Source: Saururus chinensis
Taxonomy: Eukaryota; Streptophyta; Magnoliopsida; Piperales; Saururaceae
NCBI GenBank assembly: GCA_035235625.1
Contig: CP141142.1
Location: 27,972,995-28,036,994, forward strand
Reading direction: 5' to 3'
Length of the DNA stretch: 64,000 nucleotides
The notes below the pieces were generated by a model, which was not told the DNA's origin, did not search any database, and saw only the letters and a program-made list of their open reading frames with translations. Positions within the stretch are counted from its first letter, which is position 1; each line of letters starts with the position of its first letter. Shown piece after piece: positions 36,331 to 49,305 of the stretch. Position numbers and translations under genes: made by a program.

Positions 36331-39300
36331 GCCCTCTTGCTACTATGCTCCTCATGCCTATCCACCTAGACTGCTCTCCCCCCGTCCCTACTGCTGGGAC
36401 CCCCCTCCAGCATATCTCACATCTCACGGTCGAGGGCGTGGTGGCCCCTGTCGAGCCTTCTCACCATGCTAGATATGTGCCGGTACGAGCGACGGGGCCT
36501 TCAAATGCTAGGAACGCTACAACAGCAACCTCCCTGGACTGTCAAAGGCCTCTGTAATGGTTATGATTGGCCGCTCAATCAAGTTATGTTGTGCCATCTG
36601 AATGGCTCCGTGACAATGGCGTTTGTAACCATGCTACTTCTGATCCTCGACACCTCGCCACCCACAACCCGTTCCCCATATCCGATCACATCCACATAGG
36701 TAACGGGCAACCCCTTCTCGTCACATGTACAGGGAGCTGGACTCTCCCCCTCCCTTCCTCTCCCTCATGCTTAACCACATTCTTCACCCGCCATTTCTCA
36801 TAATCTCCTCTCTCACCACAAATTTGGCTTAGGCAATGACTATACACTAACTTTTACCTTGTCTTTGGTGTCTATCTCAAATAATAGATCCAAACGTGTT
36901 ATCTACCATGGTTACTATCAAAATGGCGTCTACCCCATCACCAATTGCCTACATTACCACCTCCATCTCCACCGATTTATGGCATCAACATCTTGGCCAT
37001 CTATCTCCCACCACCTTTAATTTAGTTATTTCTTAATTTTCACCTTTTGTCTCTCGAATGAAAACCCTTACATGCAATAGTTGTCATATTAGCAAATCTT
37101 ACAAATTACATTTTCCCCTCTCCCAAAGCAGCCCAACTCGTCGCATTGAACTCATCCACTCAAATGTTTGGTGCCTGGCCCCTGTTGGCTCTTTCTTGGG
37201 CTATCACTACAATGTCCTCTTCATTGACAACCTTACCCGCTACATCTAGATCTACCCTCTTAAAGCCAAATATTACATCTTCACTGGCATCCTCATATTT
37301 CAAACCATGGTAAAAAATTCCCTCAACCACCACATCACCACCTTTCACTCCGATAATGGTCGCAAGTATGTTAACTCTCACTTTTCCTCCCACTTCACAG
37401 CTTATGATATCACCTACCAATTCTCTTTCCCACATACCTCCAAACAAAATGGTGTAGTCGAGAGAAAACACTATTGCATCATTGAGATAACTATCACCCT
37501 TCTCACCGCAGCCCACATGCCTACCTCCTACTGGGCTAAGGCCACATGCATGACTACCTACCTCATCAATCGCCTTCCCACTCCCACCCTATACAACCAA
37601 TCCCCCAACCAACTTCTCCATTCCTCCCCACCTAATTACTCCCTCCTCAAAAACATTGGTTGCACATGTTACCCCTAGCTCCACCCCTACTTCCACCACA
37701 AACTTGAACCTCGCTCCCTCCTATGTGTCTTTATCGGTTATTGTCCTACCACTAAAGGTTATTGCTGCCTTGATCTGTCTACCCACTGTGTCTACATTTC
37801 CCGCCATGTTTGCTTCCTTGAACATGACTTCCCCTTCCTCACCTCCCCCACCCCTCCATCCTTCACCCCATCCCCTCCCACCCACCTCCCTTCTTCAAAC
37901 TCTCCTCCCTCCCTCACTCCTCTCCAATCTCTTTTTCCTCTCACACATCTTCATAGCCTTCCTTCCACCCACTCCACTCCCTCCCCCAAGTCCACTCCCT
38001 TCCCCTCCCTCGGGCCCTCCCCACTCCTCCCTCCCCCATACTCCCAGCTCACACCACCTCTTCTCACCCACACTCTTCCTCCCTCCCATCCCATGATCAC
38101 CCGAAGCAAATCTGGCATCACCAAACCCCACATTCCTCTCTCTCTCTCTCTATTGTCTCTATATCTCCCCTCCAAATTGAGCTCACCTCATTCCGCCTTG
38201 CCTCCCAACACCCAGAGTGGCATGATGACATGCATGCTGAATTTGACACACTCCTTCACCAACAAACCTTGAACCTTGTCCCCCCACCCTCCCACTCCAA
38301 TGCCATTGGTTGTTGTTGGACCTATAAAGTCAAGCGGCAACCTGATGGGTCCATTTCCCACTATAAAGCTAGTCTAGTGGCTAAAGGCATCCATCAAGAG
38401 GAAAGTCATGACCATCACGTGACCTTTAGTCCTGTCGACAAACCCTACATCATTCGCATCGTCCTTAGTCTTGTCCTCACCAACTCTTGGCTCATGAAAC
38501 ATCTCTAATGCCTTTCTCTATGGTACTCTGAGGAACTCTACATGGAAGAACCCCCCAGCTTCCTTAACCCAGCCCTCGCTAACCATGTATATCACCTCCA
38601 CAAAGCCATATATGGCCTCAAGCATGCGCCCCGTCAATAGTACGCAAAACTCACCGCCCACCTCACCTCCCTTGGCTTCACTTATTGTCATGCCAACACC
38701 TTTCTTTTCCTTCACAAACTTGGGCCACAAGTCACCATCCTCATCATTTATGTTGATGACATCCTCATCACAAGGGCCTCCCCCCATCCACACAGTCATT
38801 CACCTACTCAATCAACCCTTTGCCATTAAAGACTTGGGGGAACTCCATCACTTCCTCGGCGGCGTTGAGTTCACCAATACCCCTCAAAGCCTTTTCCTCT
38901 CACATACTTAATATGCCCTTGATATCTTCCAACGAGCTTCCATGACTGATTGCAAGCCTGCCCCTGCATCCATCAGGTATTGGAGCCCCCCGCCACCCAT
39001 AATGACCCACCCTTCTCCCCTCCTTCTATAATAGCATTGTTGGGGCCCTCTAATACCTCACTGCAACCTGTCTAGACATAACCTACACTATGAACTATGT
39101 CTGCCAACACATGCACGACCCATAGGTGGTTCCAGGTGCCGCTGTCAAATGGATCCTCTACTTCCTCAAAGGCACCACCTCTTTTTTCATCCTCCTCCGC
39201 CCCAATGATTTCACACTCCATGCATACTTCGACTCCGATTGGGCTAGTGATCCTCTTGACCTCCTCTCTATCACTGGCTATTGCCTCTACATGGATCCTA

Positions 39301-39850
39301 ACCCCATCGTCTGGAAGTCCAAGAAACAAGACATGATTGCTCACTCCTCTACAGAAGCAAAATATTGGGTCCTCTCCTCCACAGCCATAGAGCTTGCATG
39401 GGTCTCCTAGAGCTAATCCTTTCTCAGGATCCCCTTGCCCTCCCTCCCCACACTCTAGTGCGACAAGCAATCCACCATTGCTCTCACCGCCAATCCAGTC
39501 TTCCATGCCCAAACCAAGCATATCAAGATTGTTCATCACTACATTCATGAATAGGTCTTCGTTGACAAAGTCCTTCATGTACCCTCCAAGGACCAAATTG
39601 TAGACATCTTCACCAAGCCTCTCTCCATCCTACATTTCTCTAAACTTCAATCCAAGCTCACGACTCATTGCCTGCCATGAGCTTGCCGGAGGGTATTAAG
39701 ACACCTGACCACCTTAGTCACGCATCATCATACACTTGTCACCATCCTATACGTCCTCTTGCAAATTTCTCAAGGTTTGTCCCCTAGAGATTCTAGAACT
39801 TCCCATTGTGAGGTTATATATTGTATAGTGACCACACCATCAAATACATC
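36330..39850 (+). mobile_element. Ty1/copia retrotransposon fossil, 5' truncated
   Basis: Parts in order: a gag-protease remnant (about 36.33-36.9 kb), pre-integrase and integrase core (about 36.95-37.7 kb, with the HQHLGHLSP and HSDNGRKY signatures), a long Pro/Ser-rich linker (37.7-38.15 kb), reverse transcriptase (about 38.2-38.85 kb), and RNase H (about 39.1-39.45 kb, with SKKQDMIAHSSTEAKY). A polypurine-like tract near 39686 precedes a probable short 3' LTR to about 39850. The copia order (integrase before RT) is clear. The lineage resembles Ale/Retrofit. No 5' LTR was found. It is broken at roughly ten or more places and looks old. Confidence 0.85.
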
Positions 39851-40619
39851 ATTTTTATTCTCTTTATAGAGTGATTCTGTTTGATATGCCATTTCTAAAT
39901 GTTATGATCATTGTTGTTTACAACCAATTTGCTATAGAAAGTATTATATCATTAAAATTGATGTCCCTGAAACTTTATTTGTGGCTGAATAACTAATGGT
40001 CCCTTGTTGGTATTTTGCCAAATAATTTTAAATTCAGTATATATGTTGTGACTTTTTTTTAATTAGTTGTGCACACTGATATATTTATCAATATGGGAGG
40101 TATAAATGATATTGGACAAACACTTTTTGAACTGATAGGGACTTATGCAGCACTATGCAAAACTGCCGATATTGCATTATGTTCAAAAAATTTCCTGGAT
40201 TACCCATATAAGTGGAAATCTCACAACCATTTGCAACCATTCTTTCCATTGTTCATGTATCTCAAGATGGATAAATTCTTCTTTTCCATTTTTATTCTTT
40301 GTGTGAAAATTGATCATAGGTTGTGTAAAAACATAGTCCACTCAATATACTATAGATGTCATGAACCTGGCCACTTCACAAGGGTTTCCTCCCTTTGTCT
40401 TCTATGTGAGGAATTGATAATATACTATTGACTAACTAGAATAAAGCCAATAGTGGGTGAGGTTGTTCTATGATTTCGTTGCTTTTATGAGGTTTGGGGA
40501 TTTGCATGGTTGAATGGTTTGGAATCAAAGCAAAAATTGACGATCTTGTAAAAATATAAGTTTCCTTATGTCATGTATTGACTTATTTCTATTGTCAAAA
40601 CAGTGTAATTGATATATAT
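39851..40619. other. Gene-poor stretch
   Basis: A 120-codon open frame at 40069-40431 has no recognisable domain and no supporting context, so I do not call it a gene. Nothing else seen. Confidence 0.4.
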
Positions 40620-41327
40620 TTTTGAGTCGGGTTAAGTATGAAGACTGAGCTTTAAAGGTGGAGCAAAAGGAAGACTCATATTTGAATTTTCATTAGGTAA
40701 AAGCATACACACACGTCACATTTATACGCTTTAGGGTAAAAGAGACCTTAGGTAAAAGAATAGTGAGGATTGAAGATTTTATATTAAAAAAATAAAAAAT
40801 TTAGTTACAATGACTGATCAATGATGAATTGTAGAAAAATCTTTGAAATTTATAAGAGCGATTGATCGCTTCTATAAATGTCAATCAACACCTTAAAACA
40901 CTATTTGTTAAATGAAGCCAAAAGTTTATTAATTGATCGTTGGGTCCATTGACTGATCGATGAAAGAGTCATGTGTAAGAGGAATAGGGATTGATTGATC
41001 ATCCTATGGAATGATCAATCAATTGAGTGCAGAGTTGCCCAAATAAACTTTTTCGCTTTGATTTAGATTCCTAATTAGAGTCATATTCATTTTGAAACAT
41101 GGGAGTATATAAAATAGATTGAGATGCCATGAAGAAAAAAGAGAAGGCCTACAAAATTTAGAGAGCTTATGTAGAGTTCCTCTAATGGAATTTTGAGAGA
41201 ATTTGTCTTCTAAAGTGAGAAAATCTCTACCTAAATAAAAATGAGTGCTTAAAGGTGATATAAGAGCACAAAAACACATGTGAGGCATGATGTTTGCTGA
41301 AGATAGTTGCTGAGAAGATTAAGAAGA
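40620..41327 (+). mobile_element. LTR-like fossil, left half, split by a gypsy insertion
   Basis: AT-rich with repeated GATTGATCG / ATCAATCAATT motifs and a TATA-like GTATATAAAAT near 41104, in the style of SIRE/Maximus LTRs. It continues at 46777 to about 47240 on the other side of the inserted gypsy element. Assignment is by style only; its own ends and partner are not seen. Confidence 0.4.
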
Positions 41328-41709
41328 TGTTGTGCACGATGACCAGACTCGACCAGTTTCACGAAGGACTAGTGCTTAGGCTTTACTTTATTATTTTCAT
41401 AGTTGCATTGGATGATTTGCTATTGTAATAGTTAGTATTATGGATATTTGGATGTAATTTGGGTTGGTTCAGTTAGTGGCCCACATTAGCTGAACCACTA
41501 ACTGGCATGCGTTCCTAGGGAATTGGGCCGGCCTTGGGTTGGGTTGGCGCAACTCCCTAGGGGACTAGTCATCCCCTATATGGGGCGATCCTCTCTATTT
41601 TCACAGTTATGCAATTACAGAATTCTAGTTTCTCCCCTTTCTTCATTTCTTCTTCCCTTTCATTGTGTAATTCTCCTAGATATCGATCATGCCTGCATCG
41701 GGCACATCA
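41328..41709 (+). repeat. 5' LTR of the gypsy fossil
   Basis: Starts TGTTGTGCACGATGACC and ends GGGCACATCA, directly before the primer-binding site. It matches the right LTR base for base in length. Confidence 0.93.
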
Positions 41710-44700
41710 TTGGTATCGGAGCTTTACGATTCTGGGACATGGCTTGAGGTAAACAATCTGCTGGTGTTTCCAAGGTTAATCTGGAGAAGGAGGTGCTAGC
41801 GTTAGCGCCAGCTTTTGTGGACAGCCCGAAGGCCGATCCTCCTGCAACAGCCAGCGATATTAAGCTTGACAAAATCATGGCAGCGCTGGAGGTATTGACA
41901 TCATATATGGCGAGCACGGTTAAGGGTGAAGTCTCAGGGCGCACAACGCCCATCCTGCCAGGGTTGCCTCTTGCTGTCTTGGAGAAGGGTGGTCCATCCC
42001 ATCCCCCTGAGCCAACCTTCTCCTGTCCTCCAGTACCCATGGATATCGATACAAAAGTCTTCCCTGGCGCAGCGCGACCCGGCCCTGGCATCCCAGCGCC
42101 AGATGGGCGACGCCAGACCTAGGACATGCGAGGCACACTAGGTGTTCGAGAAAATGCCCCTATGATGCCATCCCCCACAATCAGTTCTAGGATGCAGAGG
42201 ATGAGTGGGACGACTATCTAGAGCCTCGCGGCAGGGCCCGAGGGGGGGTTGAACCTCGCCTTGCTCGTTTATAGTTTCCCCACTATAATGGTGATGATGA
42301 TCCTATGGAATGGCTGTATAAAGCAGAGAAGTTTTTCTCTTACCAGGGAATGCACGCCGAGGTTGAGCGTCTGCGCATCGCTGCCTTTCACTTGGATGGC
42401 GACGCATCAGTCTAGTTCCAAAACTTTGAGAAAGAAGTGTGCTACCCCACCTGAGCAGCCTTCTCCGACGAGATCTGCATCCAATTTGGGCCGAATGAAT
42501 TTCAGGACTTCAATGAGATGTTGTCCACCTTGCACCAGACCACCATCATTCGTGCATATTATACAGACTTCCTGACTGGCCGATGGCTGCCTTGGTGGGC
42601 ACGTTCAAACATGGGTTGAAGCCAGAAATCTTAGAGGAAATGCGCCATGTCCCTTGCGCCAGCATGCAGGAAGTGGTGCGTCATGCCTGCATCGAAAAAG
42701 AGAAAGTGAACCAGCAGTGTAGGGGGGACGGCTGGGACCTCCACCCCAGTCTGTACTGAGCTCTAATCCGGTGGTGGCTTCCCCCACCAGTACGGCCAAT
42801 GGCTGCCGGGTCAACCGGCCGCAGTTTCTACTCTGATTGTCCTGCGTCTCACCCCCGCCCAAATGGACGAACGCCGAGCCAAGGGGTTGTGCCTTCGCTG
42901 TGATGAGAAATTTGTTCCCAGACACCGATGTGCTGTTAAGGGCAGCTTGCTTGTGGAGGAGATGGACGATGACTTGGACAACCAGGCCGGTAGTGAATCC
43001 TTGATCTAAGAGAGCATGCAGCCCGAAATTTCAGTTTATGCATTTTCAGGAACATTGACAACATGCACCATGTGAGTGCAAGGATTCCTTAAAAGGGAAC
43101 AGGTAGCTATTTTGATCGATAGTGGTTCCACTCATAATTTTATTAACGATAAGGTAGCTCATTGACTAAGGTGTTTGGTGTCGGACTCAAAACCATTTGA
43201 TGTGTTGATTGGCGATGGCAAGCATCTCCGGAGTGCCAGTGTGTGCGCTCAGATTACCCTCTTGATTCAGGGTAACACATTTGTTACTGACCTTTTCTTG
43301 CTACCCACAAAGGGGGCGGATGTCGTCTTGGGAGTACAGTGGCTGTAGGAACTGGGTGATGTGGTGTGGAATTTTCGGGATATGGTGATGGAATTCGAGC
43401 TTAATGGGCAGCAAGTTCAATTAGAGGGGTCACGGTCTGGCACTCTTCTTTTGGCCCAGGACATGAGCTCCTTCTTCCGGTTTGCTCCTTAGGGACTTCT
43501 TTTGCAGCAACGTGTTATTATGGGCGTCTCACAGGAACAGATACCATTTGATTTGCAGGTGCTGCTGACCGAACATGAGGATTTGTTTTCAGAACAGCAG
43601 GGACTTCCTCCCATCAAACCTCATGACCATCAGATTTCCATTATTCCAGGGGCAGCACCAACCAATGTCCGCCCATACCGTTACCATCACATACATACAT
43701 CGGAGATAGAACGGCTGGTGGCGGACATGCTTCAGTCCAGAATCATTCGTCCTAGTACGAGCTCTTATTCGTCTCCTGTGCTGTTGGTTTGCAAGAAAGA
43801 TCGTTCATGGCGGTTTTGTGTTGACTACCGTGCTTTGAACGCCATCATCGTCAAAGACAAGTATCCCATTCCTGTGATTGAAGAGCTGTTGGATGAATTG
43901 ACAAGTGCCAACGTCTTTAGTAAGCTCGATCTTCGTTCTAGCTATCACCAGATTTGTGTGCAGCCTTAGGATGTGCACAAGACCGCATTCCGGACTCACG
44001 ATGGCCATTTCAAGTTTTTGGTGATGCCTTTTGGATTGACCAATGCTCCCTCCACGTTTTAGTCTCTCATGAATGATATTTTTTGGCCCTTTCTTCATCG
44101 CTATATATTGGTTTTCTTTGATGACATATTGGTGTACAGTTGATCGTGGGACGAACACTTGACGCATCTCAGGTCGGTCTTTTCTATTTTGCATGCTAAC
44201 TCCCTATTTCTGAAGCGTTCAAAGTGTTCCTTTGGCAGCCCACATGATGAGTATTTGGATCACATTATCTCCAAGCATGGTGTTGCTATTGATCCGGCCA
44301 AAGTGGCTACTAAGCTATCTTGGCCGACTCCATCCTGTGTCTGGGCACTCAGGGGCTTTCTTGGCTTTACAGGTTATTATAGTCGGTTTATCCATCGGTA
44401 CGGCGAGTTGTCTTGTCCTCTTACAAAACTATTGAAGAAGGGGGCATTCGCATGGTCACCAGCGGCCCAAACAGCCTTTGAGGGGCTCAAGCAGGCGATG
44501 GTGTATGCCCCGGTCTTACTCTTACCAGATTTTAGTCGGCTGTTTGTGGTGGAGACGGATGTGTCAGAGAAGGGCTCGGGCACTGTCCTATTGCAGGATG
44601 ACCGCCCTATATCTTATTTTAGTAAGGCTCTAGCTGGTCACTCCTTGTCTATGTCAGTGTATGAGAAGGAAATGTTGCTATCATCCTTGTCGTTGCCAAA

Positions 44701-46394
44701 TGGCATCTGTATTTATTGGGTCGTCGCTTTCAGATATGTACCGACCACCAACCGTTGAAATATTTTTTGGATCAACGTGTGTCTACTCTGGCTCAGCAGA
44801 GGTGGGTGAGCAAGTTGCTTGGCTATGACTACGAGTTAGTGTACAAAAAGGGGTCAGAAAATATCATCGCTGATGCACTCTCTTGTAGTCTAGCCCCGAG
44901 CTCCTGCTTCGCATTCTCCACCCTTTCTTGCCCATTTATTGAGGAGCTCCAGCAGGCCTATGATTGGATTCATGGACACAGGAGGTTATTGCCACCCTTT
45001 AGGCCGACCCAGCAGCCCGACCTTTCTTTGTGTGGCGGGATGGTCTTCTCTTCTGGAAAGACCGTTTGTGGGTTCCCGATGTTTATGATCTCCGCCACCG
45101 TATCATGTCGCATTTCCATGACACTCCTGTGGCTGGTCACGAGGGGTCCTTCCGTACATATAAAAGGGTTGGCCAGAGTTTCTTGTGGCAGGGCGTCCAT
45201 CGTGCCGTCCATGATTATGTCGCTGCTGGTGATGTTTGTCAGAGGGCTAAGGCCACGACAACCTCCCAGTCGGGTTGTTATAGCCCTTGCCTATTCCCGA
45301 GAAGGTTTGGGAGGACATTTCGATGGATTTCGTGGAGGCTTTGCCTGTGGTATAGGGTAAGTCCGTCATCATGGTTGTGGTGGACAGATTGTCTAAGTAT
45401 GCTCATTTCTGCGCATTAGGCCATCCCTTCACCGCTAAGACTGTTGCTAAGCTCTTTGTTCGTGAGGTGGCGTGCCTACATGGTATGCCGCGTATGATTG
45501 TATCTGACCGGGACTAGGTATTTCTCTCGTAGTTTTGGTAGGATTTTTTCATGTTGCAGGGATCTTCTTTACATATGAGCACCGCTTATCATCCTCAGAC
45601 AGATGGACAGACGGAGGTGGTTAACCGTTGCCTGGAGCAGTATCTCTACTACTTCACTATGATGCAGCCCCGTTGGTGGCTTCAGCTCCTTCCCTGGGCT
45701 GAGTGGTCTTATAATACGGCATATCACACGAGCATTGGATTCACCCCATTTGAGGTGCTCTATGGTCATTCGCCGCCGACTGTCTTATCTTATGTGCCCA
45801 ATCGTTCATCCGTTGCTGAGGTGGATTATATGTTGCAGACACGTGATGAGGTCTTACGCCAGCGTAAAGAGAATTTGTCGACTACTCAGAATAGGATGAA
45901 GCAGGTTTATGATCATCGTCATACAAATCGGGAATTTGTTGTTGGTGACTTGGTCTATGGCTCGGTCCTTCCTCAGTGCCAGACCTCTCTGTTTCAGCCT
46001 GTGCACTCCAATCTTGCTCCCCGCTTCCATGGTCTGTATGTTATTGAGGCGCATGTTGGACCGGTGGCCTACCGCCTGACTCTACCTCTTGATTCTTTAG
46101 TTCATCCTGTGTTTCATGTCTCTCGTCCGTGACATTTTGTGGGTGATGCATCCTTAGCAGTGGGCGCTCCTCCTCCTCCCCTGCTGGGGCCGGCTGTGCC
46201 AGATGATCATGTCCCTGCTGTTGTCCTGCAGAAGTGTCAGGTTCAACGCTTTGGGCATATTATCACTGAGGTCTTGCTTTCTTGGCAGGGTCAGCCTCTC
46301 AAGGATGCCACGTGGATGCCTGAAGATGATTTTCTGGCTCATTTCCCAGCTTGGTCGCCTTGAGGACAAGGTGAATGGCAGAAGCATGGTGGAG

Positions 46395-46776
46395 TATTGT
46401 GCACGATAACCAGACTCGACTAGTTTCGCGAAGGACTAGTGCTTAGGCTTTACTTCATTATTTTCATAGTTGCATTGGATGATTTGCTATTGTAATAGTT
46501 AGTATTATGGATATTTGGATGTAATTTGGGTTAGTTCAGTTAGTGGCCCACGTTAGCTGAACCACTAACTGGCATGCGTTCTTAGGAAATTGGGCCAGCC
46601 TTGGGTTGGGTTGGTGCGACTCCCTAGGGGACTAGTCGTCCCCTATATGGGGCGATCCTCTCTATTTTCACAGTTATGCAATTACAGAATTCTAGTTTCT
46701 CCCCTTTCTTCATTACTTCTTCCCTTTCATTGCGTAATTCTCCTAGATATCGATCGTGCCTACATCGGGCGTATCA
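46395..46776 (+). repeat. 3' LTR of the gypsy fossil
   Basis: Starts after a purine-rich tract (GGCAGAAGCATGGTGGAG) and ends GGGCGTATCA next to the GAAGA duplication. Differences from the left LTR are almost all transitions. Confidence 0.93.
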
Positions 46777-47350
46777 GAAGAATAGGGGAATCATTCTAAA
46801 GGTGGAGTTGAAAGATTTTTATATATCAAAGAGAAAAAAGAAGAGAAGATCATGCTATGGCCCACAAACAATTAAGAAGTTGTTGATTCAAAATTCAAAA
46901 GTGGTGTAAAGAATAAGTCATTTAAAGAAAAGAAAATGACTCTTTTGTCTTTGTAATCAGTAATTTTGTAATCTCAGGTTTACATAATGTATAGTTAATC
47001 TAAACAGAGTGCCTTGGAGTTTTTCTTTTTTTTTTGTAAAAATTCTTTTGTGTTGCTTGCTGATTTGAATGCAAAATTTTCATTAGAATACATTAGAATT
47101 AGGCGCATTTGTTTGAAAAAAGGGAAAGTAAATTTTGTAACTTAATTACAAGTTAGAGGTACTTTATTTTTTATGATTTATTTATGCCACATGCATAGTT
47201 CAGGAAACAACATATACCATTCAGATTTCAAACATGGGTTGACGAGACTGAAGAGCCAATCAAACTAACTACTTTCTTCTCTTCTTTGTTTTTTATGACC
47301 TTTTTTCTTGGCTTCTCCTCTAAAAATACCAAAATTGATGATTTGGTGGT
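46777..47350. other. Right half of the LTR-like host sequence, then unclassified DNA
   Basis: Continues the sequence interrupted at 41327 (through about 47240), including a T-rich run near 47020. No gene. Confidence 0.35.
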
Positions 47351-47360
47351 TTATTATCAG

Positions 47361-48569
47361 TAGGGGTGTTAACGAGCCGAGCTGAGCCGAGTATTAGGCT
47401 GTTTCGGCTCGAGCTCGAACTACTAAAGCTTGGCTCGAGCTCAGCTCGAAGCTCAAATAAACTCAAACTTTTCAGCTCGAGCTCGGCTCGATTTAGAAAT
47501 CCAAAGTTTGGCTCGAGCTCGAGCTCGAGCTCGAACTTGAATAAGTGAATCATAAGCCTTGGCTCGAACTAGGCTCGAACTAAAAAAATAAAAATAATCT
47601 ATATATAAATATAAAGTATATAAAGTATCACATATGCTAATATACTTTTAGTATTAAATATTAATTAATATACTTCAACAAGTATTATGAAAGAAGAAAA
47701 CTATGACAAATAAATTTTAGTTACATATGCTAAAAAAGGCAACATTATTATTTCTCTCTCTTTATGTACATATAATCACTAAAAAAGATGTAAAAAATAA
47801 AAAAATGATTTAGGCAACATTGTCATCTACTTTTTTGTGTTTTCTTTTCTTTACATACTTATAAATCACTAATAAAAAAGTTATTCTATAATCTTAGTGT
47901 GCCTCTAAAAAAATTCTGAAGTACATGTAAAAAGATATACATTTTGTAAGATGAAGATAATCCCAATGTCATGCTTCAACTTTTAAAAGAATATTTAATC
48001 ATTCTTTTCTAAACTAAGGTTGGTCCACAAATGTTATGCTTCTTATATCGTAATATGATGGTGTATGACATTTATACTCACATAGTCGTGAGTGAGCCTT
48101 GACTCATATAAACGGGTCTCATATATCAATATGATACATAGTATTAGTATATAAATATGTGATTATATGCCATTTTATATATTCCATTCATCTTAGATTA
48201 ATAACTCAATTAAAATTTTCAAAATGAACTAATCAAATAGAGCTATTAATCTAAGAATGGAGGGAGTATGTTATAAATATGTATTTAAATTAACAATTAT
48301 ATTTATATAAAATATGCATATATATACATTATTTATATATAATTTTAAAATTATATTCGAGTTCGAGCTCGAGGTCGAGTCGAGTAGTATCGAGTTTTAG
48401 TTTTATTCGAGCCGAGCCAAATCGAGTAGGGGTCGGCTCAAGCTCAACTCGAACTTATTCGAGCTTAAATCAAGTTCGAGTCTAGCCTAATTCGAGTCGA
48501 GTTTAACTCGAGCCGAGCTTAACCAAGCCGAATTTGCTAACGAGCTAGCTCGACTCATTTACAGCCCTA
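47361..48569. mobile_element. Non-autonomous hAT element, family C
   Basis: Left end TAGGGGTGTTAACGAGCCG at 47361; the right end is the complement of TAGGGCTGTAAATGAGTCG at 48569. It is flanked by a perfect 8-bp duplication ATTATCAG (47353-47360 and 48570-48577). Both subterminal regions (47361-47580 and 48355-48569) are saturated with GAGCTCGAGCTCG / GGCTCGA motifs, while the middle is AT-rich and non-coding. Length is 1209 bp. The frames at 47320-47553 and 47366-47548 are translations of the motif array. Confidence 0.9.
48179..48266. mobile_element. Stowaway-like MITE nested in hAT family C
   Basis: Inverted ends around TTAGATTAATAACTC and GAGCTATTAATCTAAG, the latter finishing ATGGAGGGAG then TA. 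It shares the TTAATAGCTC core and CTCCCTCC terminus with the MITE at 32594-32674. It lies wholly inside the hAT element, so it is the younger insertion. Confidence 0.75.
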
Positions 48570-48577
48570 ATTATCAG

Positions 48578-49305
48578 TTGAATTACTCCTTTGTGAATAA
48601 AATTGCCTAGAAGAAGTTCAATTAATGGGCTTGCTTAGCACCTAACCTTTTTGAACACAACATATTTAATATTGTCTTGGACTATAAAATCTCTTAGAAA
48701 AATTATTTCTTGCCCCTAGAGGACATTTTTGCCTTGGTGATATGTATTATGGTTTACTTATTGATATTATTATACAAGCTAAGCATACTAAATTGATATA
48801 TTAAGTCAATTAAATTAGATGCCATTTGAATGTCTTTATTGGTTATTACTGTTTTCATTATTTTTTAATTAATTTTTTTAAAAAAGATAAAATTTTAAAA
48901 TTAAAACTATAATGCGATTCAGCTAATTCACCTTAAATTCAGATAAATTACAAAATAAACTTTTTAACTAATTCAGTTTACTTTTCAAATCAAGATTCAA
49001 ACGGACAAACGTACTGAAACGAGAAACGGGAGCAGCGAGATTCATCAATACGGCTGGCCCCGACACCAAAACTCGCGGAGTTCCAGAAAGCATGAAATCA
49101 AGAACGACAAAAAAATAAGTCAAAATTAACGGAGGTAGGCGGAGATTTCGCAATATGTTTACGAAACAGCGAATCTAACGATGGTCGTGTGAAGGAAGAG
49201 GTCCCCCAACAACGCAACAACCCTCTCCAGTCCAACGCCTTCATCAAGCAGTCGTCTCTTCCTAATCGGGAACCGCGGTGGTGCCGGTGGAAGAGGAGCG
49301 AAAGG
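48578..49305 (+). promoter_or_regulatory. Promoter and leader region of OEP24
   Basis: Gene-free DNA between the hAT element and the OEP24 start codon. The last 120 bp (from about 49185) shift to a GC-richer, leader-like composition. No TATA box is assigned with confidence. The hAT insertion ends about 735 bp before the ATG, so it lies within potential promoter reach. Confidence 0.4.

Larger units (their letters stand above)
41328..46776 (+). mobile_element. Ty3/gypsy chromodomain retrotransposon fossil with both LTRs
   Basis: LTRs at 41328-41709 and 46395-46776 (382 bp each) are flanked by the 5-bp duplication GAAGA (41323-41327 and 46777-46781). A primer-binding site TGGTATCGGAGC follows the left LTR. 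Parts: gag (about 41.75-42.95 kb, with a zinc-knuckle-like region near 42.9), protease (about 43.05-43.4), reverse transcriptase (about 43.5-44.35), RNase H (about 44.45-44.9), integrase (about 45.0-46.1) and a C-terminal chromodomain-like segment (about 46.2-46.36). Size, short LTRs and chromodomain fit a Reina-like chromovirus. The coding region is broken at roughly ten or more places. The LTRs differ at about 19 sites (5%), suggesting an age near 2 million years at common plant rates. Confidence 0.93.

Noticed and set aside
35129-36365. Arg/Glu-rich and Ser/Pro/Leu-rich open frames on both strands
   Set aside because: Direct translations of GA-rich low-complexity DNA.
37160-39596. Long minus-strand open frames antisense to the copia fossil
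   Set aside because: Shadow frames of the CT-rich plus-strand copia coding region, with no domain of their own.
40069-40431. 120-codon open frame as a host gene
   Set aside because: No recognisable domain, splice context or conserved motif; it lies between retrotransposon remains.
41687-46387. Minus-strand frames across the gypsy fossil
   Set aside because: Antisense shadows of gag-pol.
47320-47553. Glu/Leu repeat protein
   Set aside because: Produced by the GAGCTCGAGCTCG arrays of the hAT end.
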